Program-made: the position numbers and the translations under genes
Shown here: one piece after another, positions 10,441 through 23,532 of the stretch
Layout of the letters: each line of letters opens with the position of its first letter
How positions within the stretch are numbered: the first letter of the stretch is position 1
Notes under the pieces: generated by a model
Databases searched by the model: none
What the model was told of the DNA's origin: nothing
Seen by the model: the letters and a program-made list of their open reading frames with translations, nothing else
DNA from: Setoptus koraiensis
Taxonomy: Eukaryota; Arthropoda
NCBI GenBank assembly: GCA_048013815.1
Contig: CM106585.1
Coordinates: 1,550,001-1,614,000, forward strand
Direction: 5' to 3'
DNA length: 64,000 nt

Positions 10441-13400
10441 AAAGAAAGAAAGGAAAAAAAGAACAATCAAGTTATTGTTGTTGTTTCTGTTTTATTTTTT
10501 GTTCATTCCAGGCCGATCAACTTTGTTCATACTTCATACGGTTGAACGAACAATAAGTAGTTATCGGTTAAACTAGAAAAAAAACAGACAATTTTGTTTT
10601 CATATTGTCTATTTATCTAGGTTAGTGTGGACCCACACCAAACAAAAGTATTTTTATTGCTATCTAATTGATTATTATCATGCAGTCTATTTGCGATGTA
10701 GCATGGATATTAAGCGATACATTAGTGGCGAGTGGAAGTTACCTAATACTATTCAGCATGGGGCCATATTGAATCCTTGATTGTTTTCAGTCTCTACGGG
10801 GAGTTCGGGAGACGTTTGAGACTTTTGATCAAATAACAATAGTATCTTTGAGTTTCGGTGTGTGTAGAGATATGAGATTGAGCTGATTACTCTATCGTCA
10901 CATCAGCAGCCTTTCCTTCATTGAGGTGTATATTTTGTAAAAGGGCGCCGGAACTGAAGACTTAAGTCTAGATGGAAGGAAAGAATTTCTGAGATCACAA
11001 TCTTATTGTAAACTTAGAAATAACTTTATGAGAGGTGTAATAAAGATGAATGAGTGAACGCAACATGCTCCTTAACATACGTTCCCACACTTCGTGAACC
11101 TGAATCTCGGTGAATATTGAACTTGCTCAAGTTAACTAATCTCATTATATCGATTGATATGTTCCTGTATTTTATATTTTTATCAACTTATTCACTATCA
11201 AGTTCTTCGTTTATTATCAAGCAAGAACAACGACGCCAAGAACTAGAAATATATAACAACACTCAGCAACAACAACAACAGCAACTGCATTTGATACAAC
11301 AACAAGACTCATGCCCAAATCATGATAGTAATGCAGTTCTTGTTGTTGAGGACGGACAATCAACAGCTACAACAACTCCAATGCAGACAACAGCAATCAT
11401 TCAACAGAGACAGCAACAAAGGCTGGACAACAAAATTAGCGATTGTATTGATACAGTAGTATCAAGTACGGATGTTAGTTGTGGAATGATCAGTAACAAC
11501 AACAACAGCTCAGTTACAAATCATTATGACGATCATGATTTTAACAAGTTATTACATCACAACACTGTTGTAACAACTTCTTCTAGCAAGCAACAGCAAC
11601 AGTCTATCTCGCAACAGGTACAAGCCCCACAATCAAGGAGATTGGTCAATCATCACCATAGTGCGTATCCGCAAATAGTGGATCAGGATACTTTGGAACG
11701 TCGTGGCGGAGCGACCAATTATGAACTGTCACAATATCTTTTAGACAAGAGAATAGCCCTAGTGGAACGTCAGTGAGTATCTCTCTTCTAATCTCTATTC
11801 ATTCTCTCACTCACTTTTTAATGGCCCTCCTGTCAAGTTGTTCTGTTTGCCTTTGCACAATCATCTCTGCTTCGTTGCTGTCTATCTCCTTAGGGGAATA
11901 CCTCGGCTTCGTTAGAGTACATTGCCTTCTCTATTGTGCCTGATAACATTGACATGTATGCCTTATGTGAGTGTGTAAATAGTATAAAGCTTGAAAAGTA
12001 TAGTGTAATTCGTTTAGTTGTTACTTTTGACAGAGCCTTCGGTTTTGCCATGAGATTTTGTATGCGACTTACACACCAACACCAAGGTAGGACAGCCATT
12101 GTCATAATGCTGCCATTGTTGCTTTTGCTAGACCGAATCGAAAGCGATTGCACATCATCGTCGTCACAGTGCCAAGAAACTTGCCAAACTTCACCTGTGT
12201 ATTAATAATATAACAGGTGGTTGGATAAAGGTTTTAGCAACAACAGTGGTAGTAATAACAAATGGAGTTATTGCCGTTGAACTAAAGGCGAAAGTTAATA
12301 ATAGACCAACTATACTGTAGTTATAGTTTGCAATAGTTATGCAACATTTTTTTGTTTGCTCTAGTTGCACTCACATATGAGCACAAGTGATGTCAAGCCT
12401 CATTGAATGTGAGCTTTTGAATGTGCAACACTCTGGGCAAATCGCAAATCCTCTTTGAATGCTCCATAATCACTCACATGCACAGCCAAAACTGCATCAG
12501 TCGCTTATTATCGATACAGACACATGAGATCTTACTCTTTTTAAAGGGATTGACAGCACATAGAATAGAGACACTAACTCTTGTAGAGACAAAGATGAAT
12601 AGAGGCGAACTTGAATCGTGGCGTCGTTGTCTTTTTTTCAGAGAAATAGACAGACAGAGAGAGTATGAGAGGGAAAGAGAGACAGAGAGAGAGAGAGAGG
12701 GAGAAAATAACGGTAAGTACCGTGTGGAAATCTGCCGATGGCTTTGGCTGTAGTTCAAGAAAAAGACGCGAGGGGCGCTCGCATCAGCCAGAAAATGCAT
12801 TGAAAAGCTTGAGGTGTCTCGATAAATGTTGCGTTTTTTCTTGTTTCTTGTTGATTTGTTTTTCGATTGCTCATTCTATCTCACGCATGAAAAATGCGTG
12901 TACAAAAAGCGACCTCGAGAGGTTTTTCCCTGAACTACAGCCAAAGCCATTGGCAGATCTCCACACGGTACATGTTGCGTCGCCTTTTCTTTGGTGTCTC
13001 ACAAGAGCTTCAGTTGTTGTGTAGTAATTGATTACTACTTCAACTTCATAGTTGTTCCATACTGTTGCTCTGTTGCGTAATGGGTCTTCATGATGGACTT
13101 TATCCATCTTCTAGAATGACAAGCTGTTTCGTAATGAAGAACAGTTATAGATTAGAAGGCGCATGAGAAGGAACTAGTCCAACTCTGCCAGTAAATCGCC
13201 ACTCCTAGTTTGATGATGATGTTTCCATTTATCTGAGTGGTTCATCTCTTTCTCAAATTGTCTCATGATTGATGCGATGCCCATGAATCTTCCTGCTCAC
13301 TGTGCTTTTTTTTTCTCTCTGTAATTACACCATATTTACTAATCTGTCCTATCTCTCTTTATTCCTGAAATTTTTCTTTTTGCTAATACAATATTGTGCA

Positions 13401-16400
13401 ATCTAATATGTGCACAACTAAATGCAATCGATTCTATCATATTTTTAACACAGTTATGGGGGCAGTGGACGTGCCCAGCATGCTGCCATCATCATTCAAA
13501 GAGCATTCAGAAAATATCAAATCGGCAAGAGATTTCGTATGATCACTGAGCAATTGCGCCAAGCTTCTCAGAGCACTAATCACACAGATAGTAAATTTTT
13601 GCCCGATACAATTACAGCAAGACAAGATGAGAGCAAATTAAATAAAGAGATAGGTATTACAGATATTTTCAAGTCAATGGCAATTCAAAATAGGAAATCA
13701 GCACCTGTTGCAAATGTGAGATCATCAAGTGTTTGTCATGATAGAGATAAAGTGATGTTAGAATCCAAACAAAAGATTCAAGAACAAGTGTTTGGCAATA
13801 GTCATCTTGGAGGTCTTAAAAGCATAATTGAGTGTCTAGGAAGTGGTACTACGAGCAGCGTTACCTTGAGCTCAAATAATTCTAGCGAGGCCATTGTTTT
13901 GTCTTTGTCAAACAAATCAACTTCCGATGACAATCTCATACAGGTGACATCGCAATCCAGTGATAGTGCAAGCTCATCGAGTGTTTCTTCTGTTTCAGTT
14001 GGAGGGGCCATCATAAACGACCATCAAGGTATTAATTTCACAGCGTCATCTTCACTGGCAATTATTTCGGATTTGCCTACTGAATCATGCCAAAGATCAT
14101 CCGAATTGAACGAGAGCTTTCAGCAACAAAAAGTAGAATCTCAACAGCATCAATCATCCGCATCCTCGTCTTCATATTTTTGTTCATCACCATCGTCATC
14201 ATCGTCATTCATGAACAATGAGCAAACAACTGTGATACATCTAACTGATAGTGAAACAATATTACCAAAAAATTCTAATAGTCCATTAGAGAATGCAAGA
14301 GACAATGGAAGAAATGAAGAGCCAACGACAACGACGTCGCTGACAACTGATCAATTGGCTGGAACCAATAATAATGATCAACAACAACATAAACAATTGC
14401 AAACATCACCACCACCGCCTGTCATTTTAAAACACCAACCACCGATTGAGAATTGTAGTCAATTGATTAAGCAAGCAACTACTCAAGCAAGTCATCCAAA
14501 ACAAATGAACCATCAAATTCCTAATCAGCATGTTGTAACTACAGCGATCAATTTTCAACAATTGGAATCTCTCAGGAAAAGACAATACCGTGTTGGACTG
14601 AACATTTTCAATAAGAATCCAGAACGTGGAATTAGCTTTTTGATAGCATATTCATTTATAGATTCTACACCACCAAATTCGAATAGTAAACTATCGACGA
14701 ATTCGTCCACCTACAGGCCACCGCAAACAATTGTTGGTGGTGGTGACAAATCAGGGCAGCAATGTCAGCGTTGTGTCGATGACGAATACCTCAAAAGAAA
14801 TGTAGCCCATTTCCTATTACACCGCAAAGGTCTTGCCAAAGAAAAAATTGGTGATTATTTAGGCAACTTGCAATCTCCATTTAATCAACAAGTGTTGGTC
14901 TATTATTTAGAAGAGTTTGATTTTCAAAATTTGGGCTGCGATATTGCATTGCGTACATTTCTATCTACTTATAGATTGCCCGGCGAGGCGCAAAAGATTG
15001 AAAAAATTGTCGATTGTTTTGCGCAACGTTACGTGCAATGCCAACAAACTAACCAAAACCCGCCTCTAACTAGCTCACCCACAGCATCACATCCCACAAA
15101 TTCACAATCATTTACAGCCAACTGTAATAACGGTCAACAAACAACTCAAATGACCTCTAATGTCCAAGAATTGGACAATAATAGTCAACAACAGTTAGCC
15201 GGCTACAATTGTTCTTGGTTACTTTCTAAAGATGAGATATTCATACTAACTTTTGCCATTATTATGCTCAACACTGATTTGCATTCGCCATCTTTAAAGT
15301 CAACATCACGAATGTCGCCACAACAGTTCGTTCAAAATCTACGCGGTGTCTTTAAATCTCAATTAATAGATCAGCAATACCTGTTGGATATTTATGATCG
15401 TGTCAAAACAAATCAAATCAATACCACCCCTGATCACGTCACACATGTCATGAAGGTTCAACAAGCTTTGGTGCCCTCGTACAACAAAAAAGAAGTGCCC
15501 GTAAGTTTTTTAATTTTTCCTCAACATTCAGCCATACCACTATTCTTTTTTGCAATTACTGCGCCTTAACTACCATGAGACATTTTAGCTCAGTACTCCT
15601 GTTAAACCGGATCTCGCGAATGAACTTGATCCCTCTCCCCCTCTCTCTCTCTCTCTCTCCGCTAGCCCTTAACTTACTTTTCGTGAGTTAACATGAATGA
15701 ATTGAGAAGCGAAATGAAGTTGAGACCAATACAGAGGAAAAGTGTGCGGTTTATCGCAGACTTCAATGATTTTCTCTCCATCATGACTCCTCTTTGATTG
15801 AACGCATGATCTTTCCCTACAACAAGCCGCCGGTTGTAGTCAAGTATCAGCTGAAAACAACTTTTGTAGTTGTACAGAGAGGAATTTGAAGTTTCTATTA
15901 TTTGTTTTGTCACCGCAAAGCTAAAATTTTTCTTCATTTTCTTTGTCATGTAGCTCAACAAGATAGATTTACTTACCTATGCACTATAACTTGGTAACTT
16001 GTTTATCTTTCACAGTCGGCTTGTATGAGATTATTTCTCTGGTTTAAAACGAGAAAATGAGATACAAGGAGAGACTGCGGTTTAGCTAACAAGTTTTCTT
16101 TTAGCACGTGGTTGCAAAGAATACTTAAAACTTTCATTCATTGTGAATGAAAAGAGTCAGTTGTGGTCAGTCGACTGACAAGCATGCATTTTTGATCGCA
16201 AACCACGACCACACTTGTGCTGAATAGATTGCAATCGGTCAAGCGTTACGCAACCATGTTAGGTCATTGTATATAAACAAGAAGCAAGGTTCTCTTTTTT
16301 TTCTCTCTCGCCAGCTTACTGCTACCACCAATCACTTCACTTGATCTCTAAATTGCTCGCAAATATACTCGCGCAAACCTGATTCATCGACTGTGAATAT

Positions 16401-18479
16401 CAACTAACAAGCCTGGATTGCTCGCCAATGAGATCGCTTACCGATTGATTAAAGCAAGACATTCAAACAGAATCGCATGGTACGGTGTCATGACGATGGA
16501 CAATCTCTCTTGTATCTTTTCCTTTGCTTTCCGTCTTACTATACCGTTTTCGTTCACGCGAACTTTACTCACGATACATTCGAACAGATGTTCAAAATTA
16601 ACAAATACATCACATCAACGGTTCACACAATCGCAATGAGACGATGATAGCATGAGGCTCCATACCATTCGTTGTTGCTAGTTGTGTAACGAGTTATAAT
16701 TGAATGGAATTAATTATAGTAATTGCTGGCAAAGTCCAATATTGATTAATGAGATGCTGATTATTATGTTATTCAGATTAATTACACACCGAATCAAGTA
16801 CTACGGGGCGTTGTCTCAATCATCATGACCAGCTTATTAATCTATGTGTTAGTGAGTTGAGATATCAATTTAACTTGGTCATTACTGGTCTAATGAGTTG
16901 TGATCACGGTATTGGGCTTGTTTTACCATCAATGACATGAGTTATGCAAGAAGTTCTCTTTATCCTATCGCATGCACACACTCTCAGCATTCACGTGATC
17001 GGTATATTGAATATCACTTTACTGGCCAGCCGGCCAGTCGTTTTTATCGAGCTTACAGCAATTATCATTGCCTTTTAAAGGTTACTAATTTGCGAGACAA
17101 TCAGCTACTAATAATCATAATTTACTTGTTCCATTTTTCGCCCTCTGTTGCCCTCTAAAACACAGAACGTATGCATTCCTTTTAGGCGACTTGTTTGCTT
17201 CTGTCGCCTCTACGAAGTATACGATATCAATAAAAAAGAACGCGTTGGCCAGCATCAGAGAGAAGTGTTCTTATTCAATGATCTACTATTGGTCACCAAA
17301 TTGGTCAAGTAAGTTACAATTATCACGACGATTGTATTATCTCTATATATTTATATATAAATGGGTGTATATCACTAAACGTAACATTCTTGCTTTGCAT
17401 ATTCCATCTATTGTTTAGGCGTGTCAGATCTAACACAAGTCAGCAATATTCTTACAGGCAATCATATCCGTTGCAAGGGTTGATAGTTTCCTTATATCAA
17501 TCTCAGCGTAAGTATTCCATTAAACTGATGAAATGCATACAATTTATGCAGTTAAGTATACAGATTACAATGTATTGTGGTTATGTTGGTATATTCATTA
17601 TCAATCTTTATTCTCTTGTATGACTATCATCAATATATCTTTCTCTCACTAGATTACAACTTTGGAATTAGATTGTCTCGTCGGGTGGACAATAGTAATG
17701 TGATTTTGTTTAATGCGAGGAACGAACTGGACCAAAGTCGCTTCGTTGATGATCTCAATGAAAGTATAGCCGAAATGGATGAAATGGAAACAATTCGTAT
17801 CAAGAATATAGTGGAAAAATTACATCAACAACAACTACTATTGCAACAACAGCAACAACATCACCATCAACATCACCATCATCATTCCTCTTCTCATTCA
17901 TCACACAATCCTCATCACCTTTACAACTATCATAATCATCACCACCATAATAATAATAACAATGATAATAATCACCATCAAAACCATGACTTAATGATGA
18001 CTAATGGCAATAGCATGGGCTTTGCTAATAACAACAACAACAGCAGCAACCATAACAATATAACCCCTACTATTGCCACTACTAGTACCACTACCACTAT
18101 AAATAGATCAAACTCTTTGTTGGATCTGAAAAGCAGCTCATCTTCCAGCAACAATAATAACAACAGCAACACCAACAACAAAGATCATCTGAAGGCAACG
18201 ATCATTAAATCAAATTGTCTGGATAGTTGTAGAGCAGGTCGAAACTGTAATGTTGCAGTGATGACAGCATCAACATCAGCATCAACAGCAATAGGAGTGT
18301 CTTCACTTATCGGTGTCACTGGATCAGCAACTACAAAGAGTCTGATACTAACCAATAATAATAATAATAGCAGCAGCAACAACAACAACAACGGTAGACG
18401 CTGCTCATCTAGTTCAATTCATTCATTGGATTCAGGTTTATTCCTATCACGAGATGCCTCACCAAATCAATCAACATAA
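7953..18479 (+). CDS. IQSEC: IQSEC/BRAG-type Arf guanine nucleotide exchange factor (schizo/loner orthologue)
   Basis: Activates Arf6-type GTPases, with known roles in endocytosis, synapses and myoblast fusion. Exons with matching splice phases are 7953-8188, 11203-11772, 13454-15500, 17186-17308, 17419-17507 and 17653-18479. In order they encode: a coiled coil ([17 protein letters not shown]); a Q-rich linker ending [39 protein letters not shown], an IQ motif; a Ser/Gln-rich linker; Sec7 (about 14560-15460, with the catalytic Glu finger in [11 protein letters not shown] at about 14977-15009); then PH ([36 protein letters not shown]); and a His/Asn-rich tail. The exon ending 15500 is phase 0 while 17186 needs two leading bases, so one short exon between them was not located. 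The Sec7 domain has two low-complexity inserts. The start at 7953 is the first ATG in the open frame. Confidence 0.93.
8189..11202 (+). other. IQSEC intron 1
   Basis: About 3 kb between the CAG|GTAAGT donor and the acceptor before 11203 that restores phase. It contains a (GA)n run at 10399-10436. No other gene is supported here. Confidence 0.8.
10399..10436. repeat. (GA)n microsatellite
   Basis: GA dinucleotide run followed by AAAG-rich sequence inside IQSEC intron 1. Confidence 0.95.
11773..13453 (+). other. IQSEC intron 2
   Basis: Donor CA|GTGAGT and acceptor CAG before 13454. It contains a GA-rich run at about 12650-12703 and, directly after it, an inverted-repeat element (12720-12968). 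Confidence 0.8.
12720..12968. mobile_element. Mariner-like MITE, 249 bp
   Basis: The ends are inverted copies over about 40 bp. The left end reads CCGTGTGGAAATCTGCC and the right end, reverse-complemented, CCGTGTGGAGATCTGCC; both continue through GGCTTTGGCTGTAGTTCA. The element is flanked by TA on both sides (12718-12719 and 12969-12970), as expected for Tc1/mariner target duplication. There is no coding capacity, so it is non-autonomous. The few mismatches between ends suggest modest age. Superfamily rests only on the TA flanks. Confidence 0.8.
15501..17185 (+). other. IQSEC intronic region hiding one short exon
   Basis: Begins with GTAAGT after 15500. Phase requires an exon of 3n+2 bases here, matching the short segment between Sec7 and PH in IQSEC proteins. 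I could not place it. A CT microsatellite lies at 15630-15660. Confidence 0.6.
15630..15660. repeat. (CT)n microsatellite
   Basis: CT dinucleotide run within the IQSEC intron. Confidence 0.95.
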
Positions 18480-21240
18480 AAACTTCACACATACACATAT
18501 GTACACCTGCTTTAGACATTTATATATGTATATGGGTGTACTATTGCAAGTTCCATTATTGATGGTGAAACATTGATAGTGCCGAAAGTACAGAAACAGA
18601 AATCAACCGATTCGAAACAACCAACACCATCACAAAACATACACAAACTAATTGGATATCACATTATATAACTTGTTTTTGCTGTTGTTGTTATTAGGTA
18701 ATAGTTACTTAAATACTCTTTGTCATTGTTTATAATTTTCACATACACATACACATACACATAAACGCTCATCATCTCATAGAGAATAACAACAAATGAA
18801 GAAGAATAAAACAATTTATCATCATCAAGACTGATATTTATATATATATATATACAATTGTTGAGAGCAGCTTTAAACTCGCTTCTATTTTATACCTTTA
18901 TCTAACATGATCTCTCCTATAGGTACACAGAAAAAAACAAATAAATTCTACTTCTGTAATCGTGTTGCACACACATCCGCTACATGTGTGATATCATTCT
19001 ATTTGATAATGAGCGAACACTTTCCTCAATGAGTGTCATGACTCAATGGCGGGCTAAATTGACTTTCTCTCGTCGACTTCGGTAAACTTGTAAGTACGTT
19101 CCAGGAACATTGATGAAAATACTTTAATTACTTGCAGTAGCTGGGATTTGTCAGACGCAGAGCACGTGCATTGTACTGATGTTGTGAGCTCAGAGAGAGA
19201 TTAAGCACGGATTAACTCTATTCTGATGTAATCTCGACTATATTAATCAGTGTTTTCCCTTAATGTCACAAATTATCAGCTGCTATTATGCGAAACCCTA
19301 TATTAGTTGGCGTTGCAGGTTAGTTGAATGGTGAAAGCAGCTGAATTTCTTCTATACATGTTGCATCTTCTTTTTGTCATCTGCCTCCAGTTTGGCCACA
19401 ATTGCATGCCACAAAATAGATTACTGAATGATAATCTCCTGCTGAATTGTTGCTAACGATCATGCCACGTAAATGAAAGAACGTGCACTAGTTTCACTTT
19501 GGGCCGGCGCGACAATTGTAATTGTTTGCAAGCTGCTGTAACAACGACAAACATGTAAAACATGTTGTTTTGTTCGGATTTGATTTATTTTCATCGGTTG
19601 AAGAATTCAGATCGCAGATGAGGCAACAAACACGAAGGTCAAGCAGATGGTGTGTGTCTGTGTGCAGGGTCATCCATTGAGCCATCTAATGATCAATTAT
19701 GGCTATTGTGTGTCGCATTTAGAAGTCCGACAAGAGGTACAGGGACAGAAACATCTCTAATAATATCTGCTAATGTGTCGTGCAACAACACTTCTGCATT
19801 AGAGAGCAGGATTTTGCTTGCTTGTTCAATCCATTTCTAAATGGAACTAAGATTCGAACGATGATCATTTTACTTGACGATGTGTAAGGGCAACTCTCAA
19901 GAAGAGTCCTCTCGATTAGTTTCGGTAATTTATTATCGCCAATAGGTTAATTAAGTTACCTTGATTTACACAAACTGAATTAACTTGAAACCGGTGCAAA
20001 CATTTCAGGTCTTCTTTTCCGATCAATCATCAGCATTAGCTTTTACAATTTTGCTTTTGGTACATTCAACATGTTGAACTGTTGTTGCCGAAATTTTATT
20101 AATTAACGCTACAAGTTAATCTGTTGGAGGGTATAGATAAATGGAAAATCGTTAATCAGCATTATGTTAATTCGTCAACTTAACCATCGTCAACTATTTT
20201 AACATATCTGTCTAGCGGCCTGGTAATTGTATCGTCAACTAAATGTGTCAGGAGTAGTTATCACTTTCTAATGATAATTACTCGCTGACTAAATTAAACT
20301 CTTTAAGAGAAGATCATTGAGCACATACACAACACCTAGATAAAAGGTGTCTGTAGTGATGTAATGTTAGTTGGTCTTGTTCCAGTTATGCGATCTCCGT
20401 CTATCTTGTTTGAATGATTAGTGTATGTGATTTACATCACCAAATGAAAAAGTGTACATGGATGGACGAAAGTTTGTAAGTGCTATCATGATAAATGCAA
20501 GACACCGTCAACACATTCCCTTAGACACCGTGTTAACAGTACTTCATGCTCACTAATGAATATGTATTTGAACTCTACTTGATGTATATATTAGAGTAGT
20601 CGGATCGAGAATACAGTTTGAGACGACTTGTATCCGATAACTTATCTAGATACTAGGAATGTATGCATTTTTCCACTTCAAATACATAAATTATTAATCA
20701 TCCGTAGAATTATTTTTAGATTGTTCCTATCCAGGAGTGGACATTCTTGTTGTATTTGTACACTTTGTTGCATTGTATTTCTGGTATTGTGTGGATATCC
20801 ACATGCATCCCGAATGGCATGCAACGACTATCAGCTGATATTAGTTGCAAAGTGCTTTCAACAGGTCCCACCACCAAACCTCAATAAAACCTCAGATGTT
20901 GTGGTAAGGATTTATTTTTGGGACGGGACTTGCTACCGTGCTTATTTAAGATTGTAATAGACCTTCTGATCAGCTATTATTATTCACAAGCTTATGGACT
21001 CACAACCGATTGGAAGGTAAAATAAAGCGCTAATAGCAGCTGATTTTGTGGAGATTTATCGAAAAAAAAACTCGCTTTGGAATATCGACAATTCGAACAA
21101 ATGGAAATCAGGCAAAACTGATGAAAATGGTCTGAACATTTATCTTTTCATAACTTGTCTAGAAATATCAGCACATTGCGTAACCGATCGAATCAACTGT
21201 CCGAATACATGCTATGTAATCACGACATAACGCAAGGCGC
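18480..21240. other. IQSEC 3' UTR and intergenic DNA
   Basis: Starts as UTR, with AATAAA-type signals near 18805 and 18938 and an (AT) run at about 18838-18853. Beyond about 19000 there are only short ORFs without recognisable content. The last 200 bases (about 21045-21240) repeat at about 24105-24296, so they belong to the tandem carboxypeptidase unit. Confidence 0.6.
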
Positions 21241-23532
21241 TTAAGTGTGCTTCTTACTCAAGAAAAGTTTGTAAAACTCGAAAGATTCTTTTGGTTTGTC
21301 TTCGGGAACCTGAAAAGGAAATTAGAATCGATTACAAAAGATAGCTTATTAGTTGATAGATAAAGGAATATGTACCTTTGATTGATTCTAAGTAATGCTG
21401 TACGTACCATATGTCCTGATCCTTTAACTGTCATGTAGACAATACCTTCAAAATGTTTGACATAACCTGCTACTTGATTGTCAACAAACCACGGCTCGTA
21501 CTCCTTAATAACCTTCTGTCCTAGATCATCAACGAACCATTCATCCCCAAAGAAGTTACACACCTAATCGAGGAGCAGTATACAAATGGGAGCAATGTTG
21601 AATCGAATAACTTTTACATAATTCATCTACAAGGAATATTTAGCTGCACTCTTACCATATCGACATCTCCATTATATACCAATAGACGTAACTTTCTCGG
21701 TGAGTTGAGTAGCTTTTTCACTTGTGGAGCCAATCCATCCGGTCTTCCTGGGTACTGCTGTGTGTAAGAAATGACAGAACATATATCCCAATCTTGAACG
21801 AAGTCGGGAATATGGATGGCCTTCCTTACGGATTTTTGATTCACGTACGAGACGGTTAATGATTCGTCAATACAAGGAAGTGGCTCTTTCATATGATGTG
21901 AGGCATTCAAATGTGTTGACTTCAATTTCGTGCTGCCATTCTCATAATCCAAATTCAGCGAATGCAACATCAATTGACGATCTAATTTTTCTCTGACATT
22001 GGCCTTTTTAGATTGTAGGACAGGCAATTCTTCGTTTGTCTCATATCTGTAGAGCGAATCAGCTGCGACTTGATCGAACTGATCAGATTGGACACATTTG
22101 TCGTAGAGATTGTAAGGATTGATACCTGATTGTAGAATGGATTCGACTAGTTGGACAATGACTTTTAAACAACTAGACGAACGCTGGCCACTTAAGTTGC
22201 ATTTACCCCTTGCTGGTGGCGAGCCGTTGCAACAGTGATGAGATAGTTTGTCCCATAGATTTTTACCATACAAACCATGATAGTAGCTGAAGAAAATGAG
22301 TGATTCACCCAATTTGTTGGCATTCAAATAACCATTTCCTATACCAACGCCGGCCAAATTCATTTCTTTGTCGTCGTCAACAAGTACACCTAACGTAGGC
22401 AGATAGACTCCGCCATATGATTCACCCATAAGATAGAGTTCGTTATTTTTGAATTGTGGAAACTTCCTGAAGAAATCCTTTAACGCTTGGTGATTTGATT
22501 TCGCTGTGTCATCATCATTGGTCGTGTAATCTTGGTCTTTTTTGTAGGAGAAACCAACACCGCCTGGGCTGCTCAAAAACAAAACATTGGCAATTTTATT
22601 CCATGCGTAACTATTCAAACTGAGTGACCTGCCATCCTGGTTCACTTTGAACGGACCAAGCTCTGCGAAGAATCCCTCGAGCGAGCTACAACCTAAATGA
22701 CGACAAACGATCAGGTTATCAGTTATCAGGATCAAACCGTCACTTCTCTGGTATGTTTGAATACGTTTCAGAATGTTTACATGAGTGCTAAAGTTATAGA
22801 TAGAGAGAACAAAATCGATTGTTAAAACTACTCAAAATCGGTTCTTATGAGATTCAGATGTCGGAGTTGTCCAGTTTTTAAGTTTTTGCCACTCAATATT
22901 AGTGATCGCGGGAAAGGTAGGCGGGAGGAAGACGTTAAAGGTCCGAGACGGGGAGGGAGAGCTGGCAGTTCCTGTGGGAGAAAATCTCCCCAACTCTCAA
23001 AAATTCATGAATTGACCTTCTAATTCCACATCTCGTTGGAACATGTTATGGTAGAATTCATAGAAAATACTTCATTTTTCGGCTCTCACGACAGAAAAGG
23101 TCGAAATTTGACGTTTTCGGTCGATTCAAATAAAGGTTACAAAACTTATCTAGGTAGGTCTGACCCAAATACGAATTTTCAGAGTTTTGCAATCATCGCA
23201 AAAATTTCGGCGGATAACCGATTTTGTTCTCCCTAGTGACACCCGATCAACTCACCTGGTCCTCCGTTGAGCCAAAGTACCAAAGGATCTTTGCTAGGAT
23301 TAGATTGACTTTCGACGAACCAGTAATGAAAGAAACTATTTGTTTCCTTGCTATCGTCGGCTTTCAAGTATCCTGAATATTGTTTGAAGTTGACTTGATC
23401 GTTTAAACCTGGTAAGTTGGTAATTAGATCATCCTCAGCACTTTTTCGCAGTGATGGCATCGGCTGGATCGCTAGTGCCAATGAAGACACCAGACTGATC
23501 ACAGCCAAAGTTTTTAGCTGCTGAAAAAACAT
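21241..23532 (-). CDS. Cathepsin A-like serine carboxypeptidase (S10), copy A
   Basis: Secreted or lysosomal serine carboxypeptidase removing C-terminal residues. Exons are 23532-23256, 22692-21656, 21563-21408 and 21309-21241, with phases 1, 0 and 0 fitting exactly; the product is 512 residues. It has a signal peptide ([21 protein letters not shown]), the [15 protein letters not shown] oxyanion region across intron 1, the catalytic Ser in GESYGG, the catalytic Asp in YNGDVDM, and the catalytic His in GSGHMVPEDKP. The [13 protein letters not shown] block is typical of cathepsin A. Intron 1 is enlarged by a 435-bp MITE that copy B lacks. This is the downstream member of a tandem pair on the minus strand. 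All catalytic residues are present. Confidence 0.93.
22801..23235. mobile_element. hAT-type MITE in carboxypeptidase copy A intron 1
   Basis: 435-bp insert with inverted ends. The left end reads TAGAGAGAACAAAATCG; the right end, reverse-complemented, reads TAGGGAGAACAAAATCG. The left flank GTTATAGA corresponds to GTGATAGA in the uninterrupted intron of copy B (about 25841-25852), which serves as the empty site. The right flank keeps GTGA, so the 8-bp target duplication has decayed. TAG-GG ends and 8-bp duplication are hAT hallmarks. No coding capacity is seen. Confidence 0.85.

Noticed and set aside
16900-16935. Possible missing IQSEC exon reading HGIGLVLPS
   Set aside because: No acceptor or donor in a phase that joins 15500 and 17186; treated as a coincidence and reported only as a hint.
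19840-19870. tRNA T-arm-like GATTCGAAC sequence
   Set aside because: No cloverleaf could be assembled around it and no A/B-box pair with proper spacing was seen.
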